A stretch of DNA of 21,440 nucleotides from CAZLLE01 sp964560425 (GTDB lineage: Bacteria > Campylobacterota > Campylobacteria > Campylobacterales > QNZT01), in NCBI GenBank assembly GCA_964560425.1, contig CAZLLE010000093.1, forward strand, positions 1 to 21,440. Reading direction: 5' to 3'. The notes under the pieces were generated by a model. That model had not been told where the DNA came from. It ran no database searches and saw nothing but the letters and a program-made list of their open reading frames with translations. The translations under genes and the position numbers were made by a program. This document shows positions 15,168-21,440 of the stretch, piece by piece. How positions within the stretch are numbered: position 1 is the stretch's first letter; each line of letters begins with the position of its first letter.

Positions 15168-15245
15168 CGGAGTGTAGCGCAGCCTGGTTAGCGCACCTGG
15201 TTTGGGACCAGGGGGTCGAAGGTTCGAATCCTTTCACTCCGACCA
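15168..15245 (+). tRNA. tRNA-Pro (UGG)
   Basis: Acceptor stem CGGAGTG/CACTCCG, discriminator A, and encoded CCA. The anticodon stem CCTGG/CCAGG encloses TTTGGGA with anticodon TGG at 15203-15205. The T-arm GGTTCGAATCC is intact. First of five tRNAs. Confidence 0.95.
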
Positions 15246-15271
15246 TTTAAATTATAGAAAACAAAAATTAT

Positions 15272-15349
15272 GGTGAGATTAGCTCAGCTGGTTAGAGCAC
15301 TGGTTTGTGGTGCCGGGGGTCGCGGGTTCGAATCCCGTATCTCACCCCA
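15272..15349 (+). tRNA. tRNA-His (GUG)
   Basis: It has the His-specific extra G at -1 (15272) opposite C73, acceptor GTGAGAT/ATCTCAC, anticodon loop TTGTGGT with GTG, T-loop GGTTCGAATCC, and encoded CCA. Confidence 0.95.
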
Positions 15350-15372
15350 TTTTATTAACTTTAGTGACGGAT

Positions 15373-15449
15373 GCGTTCGTGGCTCAATTGGATAGAGCAA
15401 CAGACTTCGGATCTGTAGGTTATAGGTTCGACTCCTATCGAGCGTGCCA
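15373..15449 (+). tRNA. tRNA-Arg (UCG)
   Basis: Acceptor GCGTTCG/CGAGCGT with G:U pairs, discriminator G, encoded CCA. The anticodon stem ACAGA/TCTGT holds CTTCGGA, anticodon TCG. It reads CGN codons. Confidence 0.95.
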
Positions 15450-15480
15450 CTTATTTATTATTGTTATTTATATTTTGTGT

Positions 15481-15557
15481 GCGTTCATAGCTCAGCTGGA
15501 TAGAGCATCGCCCTTCTAAGGCGAGGGTCTCAGGTTCGAATCCTGATGAGCGTACCA
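15481..15557 (+). tRNA. tRNA-Arg (UCU)
   Basis: Acceptor GCGTTCA/TGAGCGT, discriminator A, encoded CCA. The anticodon stem TCGCC/GGCGA holds CTTCTAA, anticodon TCT. It reads AGA/AGG, the main Arg codons in this AT-rich genome. Confidence 0.95.
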
Positions 15558-15566
15558 CCTTATTAT

Positions 15567-15651
15567 GCGGACGTGGTGAAATTGGTATACACGCCAGACT
15601 TAGGATCTGGTGCTTTACGGCGTGGAGGTTCAAGTCCTCTCGTCCGCACCA
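15567..15651 (+). tRNA. tRNA-Leu (UAG)
   Basis: A class II tRNA with a long variable arm (around TGCTTTACGGCGT). Acceptor GCGGACG/CGTCCGC, discriminator A, encoded CCA. The anticodon stem CCAGA/TCTGG holds CTTAGGA, anticodon TAG. Last gene of the cluster. Confidence 0.95.
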
Positions 15652-15662
15652 TCTTGCAAACT

Positions 15663-15689
15663 TAAACTTATTCTTTCATATTCCGATAT
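15663..15689 (+). promoter_or_regulatory. Sigma28 (FliA)-type promoter of the chemoreceptor gene
   Basis: TAAACTTA (15663-15670), exactly 11 bases, then TCCGATAT (15682-15689). The FliA consensus is TAAAGTTT-N11-GCCGATAA. The TAAA and CCGATA cores match fully, and the site lies 39 bases before the chemoreceptor start, just after tRNA-Leu. It would place this receptor under flagellar late-gene control. Confidence 0.65.
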
Positions 15690-15727
15690 TACTTTTTCTA
15701 ATGAAAATTATTCTAATGGAGTATATA

Positions 15728-17674
15728 TTGAAAAAGTCATATTCAATCAAAACAAAAACTACAGTAGCAATTTTAATAGTAGGTCTATTTGCAATAATGG
15801 GTGCTATTGGATACTCTTTTATATTTGAAAACAACCTCCTAAAAGAAGAGACCCAAAAAAGAAAAGAGTACCTTCTTTTTACTCTGAAAAATAAACTAAA
15901 TAAGAAAAAATCTATTGGATTAACAAATGTTATAGGATTTTCTACAAATAGTGATCTATTAAAGGCATTAGCTACTCATGATAGAGATCTAGCAATAAAA
16001 ATGCTTAAATCTATAGGCAAAAAATATAGAGAAAATTCAAACTTTAAGGGTATTAAAATACATCTACACACACCTGATATTAAATCATTTGTAAGAGGTT
16101 GGAAACCAAATAAATATGGAGATGATCTCTCTTCATTTAGACAAACTGTCAAAAAAGTTAAAAAAACTCAAAAACCAGTTATAGCCTTTGAATTAGGAAG
16201 AGCGGGCATAATGCTAAGAAGCCTTATGCCTATGATAAAAGATGGTAAATATATTGGCTCTATAGAGTTTGCACAAGGTGTCGGTAGTATTAGTAGAGAG
16301 TATGTCAAAATGAAAAAAGATTATATTTTACTTTTAAATAAAAAAGCATTTGAAATACCATGGAAAGCAAAAGATAATAAAAAAATTGGAGATTTTGTTG
16401 TTGCAAATAGTAAATGGTTTGATCAAAAGAGAGTAGATTTTGCTCAAAGTATAGATTATGAAAAGCTTTTTAGAGATGGTTATCTCAAAACAGACAAAAA
16501 ATTCATTGTATATCAAGAACTCAAAGATACAAGAGGAGAAGTAATAGGTATACATCTCATAGGTGAAGATATATCTATAATAAATGATAGAGTAAATAAA
16601 GCAATAGGAGTTATTAGCATACTTATAATGATATTAGCATCTCTTATTCTAATTATTCTGACCACACTTATTTCAATAAATTCAAAGTTTATCTTTAAAC
16701 CATTATCAAATCTCAAAGAAGAGATAACACAAGATGAAGAGAATTTAAGTAGAAGAATTAAAGTTATTAATCATGACGAAGTAGGTGAAGTAACTATCTT
16801 TATTAACAGATTTTTAGAAAAAATGCAACACACAATATCAGAAGCAAAATCAACTTCATCCCAAAATAGTACAAGCTCTCAAGATGTTCTAAATTCAGCT
16901 ATGAGAATTAAACAAAGAGTAGAAAAGGGAAATGAGATTATAGAAGATGTTGTAGTACAAGGAGAGAAGACAAAAGATATTATTTCTCTCTCAGCTAATA
17001 TTTCAAAATCAACACAACAAGATATTTTACAAGCAGAAAATAATCTCAATAATGCAAAAGAGACATTAACAGAACTTGTTGAAAAAATAGAAAATAGCAG
17101 TAATATCGAAATAGAAATGTCTGAAAAATTAAAAAACTTAAGCAATAATATCAATGAAACCAAACAAGTTTTAGAAATTATCTCCGATATATCTGATCAA
17201 ACAAATTTACTAGCACTAAATGCAGCAATAGAGGCAGCAAGAGCTGGTGAACATGGAAGAGGTTTTGCTGTAGTTGCTGATGAAGTTAGGCAACTTGCCG
17301 AAAAAACACAAAAAAGTCTCAACGAAATATCTACAACTATCAACATAACAGTACAATCAATAACAGAAATAAGTCAAGATATGGATAAAAATGTAGAGAA
17401 AGTAAAAGAACTAACTAATAATTCGGAAGATGTAAAAAATAGTATTGAAGCTGTATCAAACATTATGCAAAAAGCCTCTCATGCATCTCTTAAATCAACT
17501 CAAACCTCAAAAAATGTTTTAAATGCAATAGAAAAAATGACATCACAACTAAATATCATTAAAATCTCTTCATCTGAAAATATAGAGAACATAGAAGAGA
17601 TTACCAATAAATCAAAAAATCTGTCAAAAACTTCTCAAGAGCTAAATGAAAAAATTAATATTTTTCAAACATAA
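15728..17674 (+). CDS. Methyl-accepting chemotaxis protein, dCache-type sensor
   Basis: 648 aa from TTG 15728. This start is chosen because GGAG lies 6 bases before it and the protein then begins MKKSYSIKTKT, right before the membrane segment; an in-frame ATG at 15701 is an alternative adding nine residues. Membrane segments are about 11-33 and 294-317. The periplasmic part (35-290) resembles a double Cache domain of the dCache_3 kind (IHLHTPDIKSF, WKPNKYGDDLSSFR, FELGRAGIMLRSLMPM). A HAMP domain (about 318-375) precedes long coiled coils. The signalling tip SDQTNLLALNAAIEAARAGE through RGFAVVADEVRQLAEKTQ (about 489-528) is intact and contacts CheA/CheW. There is no CheR-docking pentapeptide at the end. 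The ligand is unknown. Confidence 0.92.
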   Translation: MKKSYSIKTKTTVAILIVGLFAIMGAIGYSFIFENNLLKEETQKRKEYLLFTLKNKLNKKKSIGLTNVIGFSTNSDLLKALATHDRDLAIKMLKSIGKKYRENSNFKGIKIHLHTPDIKSFVRGWKPNKYGDDLSSFRQTVKKVKKTQKPVIAFELGRAGIMLRSLMPMIKDGKYIGSIEFAQGVGSISREYVKMKKDYILLLNKKAFEIPWKAKDNKKIGDFVVANSKWFDQKRVDFAQSIDYEKLFRDGYLKTDKKFIVYQELKDTRGEVIGIHLIGEDISIINDRVNKAIGVISILIMILASLILIILTTLISINSKFIFKPLSNLKEEITQDEENLSRRIKVINHDEVGEVTIFINRFLEKMQHTISEAKSTSSQNSTSSQDVLNSAMRIKQRVEKGNEIIEDVVVQGEKTKDIISLSANISKSTQQDILQAENNLNNAKETLTELVEKIENSSNIEIEMSEKLKNLSNNINETKQVLEIISDISDQTNLLALNAAIEAARAGEHGRGFAVVADEVRQLAEKTQKSLNEISTTINITVQSITEISQDMDKNVEKVKELTNNSEDVKNSIEAVSNIMQKASHASLKSTQTSKNVLNAIEKMTSQLNIIKISSSENIENIEEITNKSKNLSKTSQELNEKINIFQT

Positions 17675-17693
17675 TATAAATCTTCTTTTTGAT

Positions 17694-17699
17694 AAAATC
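17694..17699 (+). promoter_or_regulatory. Possible -10 box for dapF
   Basis: TAAAAT within TTTTTGATAAAATC, preceded by T-rich DNA, lies about 26 bases before the dapF ATG and 20 bases after the chemoreceptor stop. It suggests that dapF-MATE-DUF445 need not rely on the sigma28 promoter. Confidence 0.35.
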
Positions 17700-17724
17700 A
17701 AATAAATCATTAAAAAGAAAAATC

Positions 17725-18468
17725 ATGCAAATCTCAAAATATAATGCAAGTGGAAATGATTTTATCATCTTCCACACATTTATCAAAAAACCAAGAAATA
17801 ATTTAGCAAAAAAACTATGTCATAGACAAAAAGGCATTGGTGCAGATGGTCTAATTGTTATTATTCCTCATGATACTTACGATTTTGAATGGCAATTCTA
17901 TAACAGCGATGGAAGCGATGCCCAAATGTGTGGAAATGGAAGTAGAGCAGCAGCTCACTATGCCTATATAAATGGTCTGTGTAGTGCTAAAATGGAGTTT
18001 TTAACAGTTGCTGGAGTCATTGAAGCCTCTATAGATAAAAACCTCTCAGAAATTAAATTTACAAAACCAAAAACTATTCAAACAGATATTAAAGAAGAGG
18101 GATTTAAATGGAACTTTTATGATACAGGAGTACCTCATATAGTAACTTTTGTAGATGATTTAAATAGCTATGATAAAAATATAGCAAGAAAGATTAGACA
18201 AAAATTTAATACAAATGTAAACTTTGCAAAATTAGAAGGAGATGATATTCATGTTCGAACCTATGAAAGAGGAGTAGAAGATGAAACCTTAGCTTGTGGT
18301 ACTGGCATGGCCGCTTGTTTTTATGATGCCCATTTAAGAGGAGATATCAAAACAAAAGCAAAGGTATATCCAACAAGCAAAGAAAAGTTAGAACTATCAA
18401 TAGTAGAGGGTGAAATATATTTTAAAGGGGAAGTAGAAAAAATCTTTGATACAACTATAGATGAATAG
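17725..18468 (+). CDS. dapF: Diaminopimelate epimerase
   Basis: 247 aa. It interconverts LL- and meso-diaminopimelate for lysine and peptidoglycan synthesis. The two catalytic cysteines are present: Cys69 in AQMCGNGSRA (66-75) and Cys191 in LACGTGMAA (189-197). KYNASGNDFIIF (5-16) and GIGADGL (37-43) also match. The ATG at 17725 puts the family's usual N-terminus (MQISKYNASGNDF) first; a TTG 12 codons upstream is open but sits on the likely promoter. The ribosome binding site is weak (AAGAAA). It overlaps the MATE gene by 8 bases. Confidence 0.95.
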   Translation: MQISKYNASGNDFIIFHTFIKKPRNNLAKKLCHRQKGIGADGLIVIIPHDTYDFEWQFYNSDGSDAQMCGNGSRAAAHYAYINGLCSAKMEFLTVAGVIEASIDKNLSEIKFTKPKTIQTDIKEEGFKWNFYDTGVPHIVTFVDDLNSYDKNIARKIRQKFNTNVNFAKLEGDDIHVRTYERGVEDETLACGTGMAACFYDAHLRGDIKTKAKVYPTSKEKLELSIVEGEIYFKGEVEKIFDTTIDE

Positions 18469-19750
18469 AGAATTTCTAAAATTAGCAATTCCAAATATAG
18501 TTAGTAATATCTCTGTCCCCCTACTCTCTTCAGTCGATACCATTCTAATGGGACACCTATCCCAATCTCATCTTGCAGCTTTAGGAGTTGTAAGTATGAT
18601 ATTTGTCTTTTTATATGGTAATTTTAGTTTTTTGAGAATGGGAACTACTGGAATTACAGCCCAAGCATATGGAAGCCAAAACCACAAAAAAAAGGCAAAT
18701 ACACTTTTTAGAGCTATTTTTTTGGGATTGAGCTTGGGAGTTTTAATTTTGATATTCCAAAGTCCAATTTTTAATATATCTTCATATCTCATGAATATAG
18801 ATAACTCTTATGCAATATTAGTTGATCAATATTTTTCTATTAGAATCTATACAGCTCCTGCTGTTCTTATAAGCTATGCAATTATGGGGTGGTTTTTTGG
18901 TATGCAAAACTCAACATATCCACTCATGATTACAATTTTTATAAATATAGTAAATATTGTTTTAAGCTACTACTTCGTAAAGATAGCAAATTTAGGAGTT
19001 GAAGGAGTAGCTTATGGAACACTTATAGCTCAATATAGCGGATTAATCCTCTCTATTTTTCTACTATTAAGATATAAAACAACCATAAAAAAAGCAAAAT
19101 TAAAAGATATATTCCATTATCACCAATTACTAGATTTTATACATGTAAACAAAAATATATTTATACGAACACTCTCTTTAACATTTGTTCTAGCGTTCTT
19201 CTACTCTCAATCAGCAAAAGATTCACAAGAAACACTAGCAATCATGATACTTTTATTACAGTTTTTGATCTGGTTTTCATTCTCAATAGATGGTATTGCC
19301 TATGCTACAGAGAGTCTAGTAGGCAAATATTATGGAGCAAAAAATTGGACAAAATTTTACAAAGCTATTAGATACTCATTTTATTGGAGCTTGGGTTTTA
19401 CATTGTTGTACATGATCTTATACTATAAAGGAGCAAAAGAGTTATTAGAACTCTATACAAATCAAACTAATCTAATAGATAAAAGTATAGAATTTTTACC
19501 ATGGATTGTCCTCATGCCTATTATTAGCTTTGGAGCATTTATCTGGGATGGAGTCTTTATAGGAATGACAGCAGTCAAATCTATGAGAAATAGTGTATTA
19601 CTATCCATGGTTTTATTTTTAACTATTTTCTACACTACAAAAGAGTATAATTTTATCTACTCATTATGGATTAGCTTCTTGCTATTTTTTGTATTTAGAG
19701 GATTAATCCAAACCTTTTTATTTTTAAAATACAAAACAAAATTGAGATAG
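18461..19750 (+). CDS. MATE family efflux transporter
   Basis: 429 aa polytopic inner-membrane protein with about 12 membrane segments, typical for MATE (NorM/DinF) exporters that use Na+ or H+ gradients to expel organic cations. The N-terminal half shows VDTILMGHLSQSHLAALG (25-42) and GTTGITAQAYGSQN (61-74). The second half repeats the pattern with IDGIAYATESLVGKYYGAKN and WDGVFIGMTAVKSMRNS. The DinF-like subgroup seems the best fit. The substrate cannot be deduced. The ATG lies inside dapF (8-base overlap), and its stop overlaps the AGGAG of the next gene. Confidence 0.92.
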   Translation: MNREFLKLAIPNIVSNISVPLLSSVDTILMGHLSQSHLAALGVVSMIFVFLYGNFSFLRMGTTGITAQAYGSQNHKKKANTLFRAIFLGLSLGVLILIFQSPIFNISSYLMNIDNSYAILVDQYFSIRIYTAPAVLISYAIMGWFFGMQNSTYPLMITIFINIVNIVLSYYFVKIANLGVEGVAYGTLIAQYSGLILSIFLLLRYKTTIKKAKLKDIFHYHQLLDFIHVNKNIFIRTLSLTFVLAFFYSQSAKDSQETLAIMILLLQFLIWFSFSIDGIAYATESLVGKYYGAKNWTKFYKAIRYSFYWSLGFTLLYMILYYKGAKELLELYTNQTNLIDKSIEFLPWIVLMPIISFGAFIWDGVFIGMTAVKSMRNSVLLSMVLFLTIFYTTKEYNFIYSLWISFLLFFVFRGLIQTFLFLKYKTKLR

Positions 19751-19759
19751 GAGAAATTT

Positions 19760-20470
19760 ATGAATATATCAAAAACAACTACAACAAATACAGTTGCCTC
19801 ACTAATTACAATAACAGCACTAAATACACCCGAGCCAATACACACACCACTACTATATACAGGGCTATTTGCCCTATCAGGAGCATTAACAAATCATCTA
19901 GCAATTCATATGCTATTTGAAAAAGTACCATTTCTATATGGTTCAGGAATAATAGAATTAAAATTTGAATCATTTAAAAAATCAATTAAAGAGATGATAA
20001 TTACCCAATTTTTCACAAAAGAGCAACTAAACAACTTCTTTGAAAAAGAGGAAAAAAAGATAGATCTCAAACCATTAGTAGAATCTACAGATTTTAGCCC
20101 AGCATACGACGCATTAAAAAAGACAGTCATGGAATCAAAATTTGGGAATATGATAGGAATGATCGGAGGAGAGAGTGCATTAGAGGGATTAAGAGAGCCA
20201 TTTGCAAATAAAATCAAATCAGCCGTAAGCAAAATAGTATCATCACAAACATTTCAAGAGCAACTAACTCAACAACTAAAAAATTCAACACTAAGTGATG
20301 ACTTACTAAACTCCATAGAAAAAATAGTAGAAAATAGACTAAATGAACTATCCCCACAATTAGTAAAAGAGATGATGCAAGATCTAATGAAAGAGCATTT
20401 AGGTTGGCTTGTAGTTTGGGGTGGTGTATTTGGAGGATTAATAGGATTAATATCTTCATTTCTATTATAA
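19760..20470 (+). CDS. DUF445 family membrane protein
   Basis: 236 aa. A membrane segment near 30-45 contains GLFALSGALTNHLAIHMLF, followed by FLYGSGIIELKFESFK and SIKEMI, features typical of DUF445 (YheB/YjiN-like) proteins. The central part is helical and charged. A C-terminal membrane segment (about 214-236, WLVVWGGVFGGLIGLISSFLL) anchors the end. No function is established for the family. The start has AGGAG 6 bases upstream, 9 bases after the MATE stop, so it closes the dapF operon. No clear terminator follows; accessory DNA begins within about 40 bases. Confidence 0.85.
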   Translation: MNISKTTTTNTVASLITITALNTPEPIHTPLLYTGLFALSGALTNHLAIHMLFEKVPFLYGSGIIELKFESFKKSIKEMIITQFFTKEQLNNFFEKEEKKIDLKPLVESTDFSPAYDALKKTVMESKFGNMIGMIGGESALEGLREPFANKIKSAVSKIVSSQTFQEQLTQQLKNSTLSDDLLNSIEKIVENRLNELSPQLVKEMMQDLMKEHLGWLVVWGGVFGGLIGLISSFLL

Positions 20471-20510
20471 AAACTACACTTTAGACAAAAAAAAGAGCAA
20501 TAAAAGATGA

Positions 20511-21106
20511 TTCTTAGAGAGTATACTACAAAGTATTGAATATAAAAATAAAGAGTTGCTACTAAATTTAATAAAAGCAGAATTAAAAAGTAGTAGTAGT
20601 TATCTAACAAGGTTAGCAATAATGGTAAATCCAAAACAATACCATACAATTCATAAGCTATTTAGCCGAGTAAGATTTGATTATGTATCTATACAAATAG
20701 AGATAATAGTAGCAATAGTTCTCTTTTTCAAAATAGGGAAAATAACAATTTCAATAGATGATAGTATTGTGTATAGAAACCAAAAAAGAATTTAATTTCA
20801 GTTACGATTGCTATTCAAAAAAAGATAAGAACTATCATCAATAAAAAGAGATTAAATATAAAAGTTGAGATATTGACAGATAGTTGGTTTGCAAGAGGAA
20901 GGCTTATATTACGGTCTGTTCATAATTATAATTTTTCTGTGATCACTATGGTAAGAATAGATGCAGCAATATATTCAAAAGCCTGTGGGTATGATGAAGA
21001 ATACTCAGCACAATTTTTTGGACTACTGTTATGTCAAGTTATAATAGATAGAGAAAAAATATGGTTCTTTCTAAAACAAGATGTAGCAAGGGATGATATA
21101 TTTTAG
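20511..21106 (+). pseudogene. Decayed DDE transposase
   Basis: Two fragments in different frames resemble one IS4/IS701-like DDE transposase. Fragment A (20511-20795) reads YLTRLAIMVNPKQYHTIHKL, then RFDYVSIQIEIIVAIVLF and ITISIDDSIVYRNQK, holding the first catalytic Asp region. Fragment B (about 20796-21106, another frame) reads NIKVEILTDSWFARGRLI, then ITMVRIDAAIY and EKIWFFL, holding the second Asp region. The segment normally between them is largely missing and the catalytic Glu region is not seen, so there is at least one frameshift, an internal deletion and a lost C-terminus. I found no terminal inverted repeats, so the element's ends are unknown. It cannot be active. The family name is from pattern memory and is moderate. 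Confidence 0.75.
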
Positions 21107-21197
21107 GAAAAAAGAAGTACATGAAATAATAGAAGAATTAGATGAAAAAAAAGTTACTGCTTCTTTTGATGATTTAAAAAACAAGTTTGGAGATTAA
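21093..21197 (+). pseudogene. 34-codon remnant ahead of the restriction-like gene
   Basis: ATG at 21093 to TAA at 21197 encodes MIYFRKKEVHEIIEELDEKK plus 14 more residues ending DDLKNKFGD. It overlaps the tail of the transposase remnant by 14 bases in another frame and ends 1 base before the next gene's ATG. It contains that gene's GGAG ribosome binding site. The composition looks like the C-terminal end of a longer protein cut by the transposon, but a tiny intact gene cannot be excluded. No family recognised. Confidence 0.35.
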
Positions 21198-21198
21198 A

Positions 21199-21440
21199 AT
21201 GAAAGTTTGAAAATTATCACTAGGGACTGGTGAATTTAATGATATTGTTTGTAAAAAAATGTTTGCAAATAATGTGGTATCAGTGTATCCTGGGACGAAA
21301 GCAAAAGGACAAAGTAGCAAGAGTCAGGGAGAAAATTTTTTAGAAGCTAAGAAAGGAGATTTGTTTTTTTTATGCCGTTCAAATAATTCGATTGAACTAA
21401 TTGGTATGTTCAAAGACAACTTTCCATTAGATGCTATGGA
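21199..21440 (+). pseudogene. 5' end of McrB/EVE-like restriction-type gene with nonsense codon (partial)
   Basis: GGAG (21189-21192) sits 6 bases before ATG 21199, a good ribosome binding site. The frame reads MKV-stop-KLSLGTGEF and then stays open to the window end for 76 codons. The continuation KKMFANNVVSVYPGT, KKGDLFFLCRSNNS and IELIGMF resembles the N-terminal domain of McrB-type or EVE/PUA-like modified-base readers, whose start usually runs 'M.xW.[IL]SLG'. TGA at 21208-21210 thus stands where TGG (Trp) would be expected. Either the gene is freshly inactivated, or translation begins at an internal start such as ATG 21259. Its 3' part is beyond the window, so the domain partner is unknown. 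Confidence 0.5.

Noticed and set aside
15307..15828. Open frames over the tRNA cluster on both strands
   Set aside because: They are composed of tRNA sequence (repeated 'QLDRA' and 'GSNPV' style peptides) and are not genes.
17689..17724. TTG at 17689 as the dapF start
   Set aside because: It overlaps the probable -10 box, adds 12 residues not seen in DapF proteins, and has no ribosome binding site.
20269..20649. Minus-strand open frames opposite DUF445 and the transposase remnant
   Set aside because: No start signals and Leu/Phe-rich shadow composition opposite clear coding sequence.
21199..21210. Genetic code with TGA as Trp, or selenocysteine
   Set aside because: glnB, cdsA and dxr neighbours use TGA as real stops in tight overlaps, and no SECIS-like hairpin directly follows the codon.
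1..21440. CRISPR array or tandem repeats
   Set aside because: No regularly spaced direct repeats were seen anywhere in the window.

Overview
The window is AT-rich DNA that looks like a Campylobacterota (epsilonproteobacterial) chromosome, probably of the Sulfurimonas/Sulfurovum/Arcobacter type. The grounds are the protein style, T-rich tracts before extended -10 boxes in place of clear -35 boxes, tight operons with 4-base overlaps, several GTG/TTG starts, a short NFACT protein, and a sigma28-type chemoreceptor promoter. The genus assignment is inference; no 16S gene is present. Most genes are ordinary core genes.

Left part, read leftward (minus strand). A highly folded, non-coding segment (26-227) with its own TATAAT box looks like an undescribed structured RNA. 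Next come two overlapping genes for small exported DUF1566 proteins. A nitrogen cluster follows: response regulator, periplasmic cyclophilin, PII protein glnB and ammonium channel amtB, with a histidine kinase just upstream. Then comes the operon NFACT gene, 115-aa hypothetical, cdsA, dxr (ribosome-associated factor, phospholipid and isoprenoid synthesis). After these lie dcd (dCTP deaminase) and an unrecognised 350-aa membrane protein.

Middle part. The plus strand carries nnr (NAD(P)H-hydrate repair), overlapping purN. It ends in a long perfect hairpin against a convergent gene for an Ig-fold lipoprotein. thiG (thiamine thiazole) follows with its own promoter. Then a five-gene tRNA cluster (Pro, His, Arg, Arg, Leu) sits behind a strong TTGACA/TAAAAT promoter.

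Right part (plus strand). A dCache-type chemoreceptor gene is preceded by a good sigma28 promoter. dapF, a MATE exporter and a DUF445 protein form a compact run. From about 20.5 kb the sequence changes to accessory DNA: a decayed DDE transposase, a 34-codon remnant, and the 5' end of a probable modified-DNA restriction-type gene (McrB/EVE-like N-terminus). That last gene has a good ribosome binding site but an in-frame TGA at codon 4, where Trp would be expected, and it runs off the window. The strongest leads are the structured RNA at the left edge and the broken defence-like locus at the right edge.
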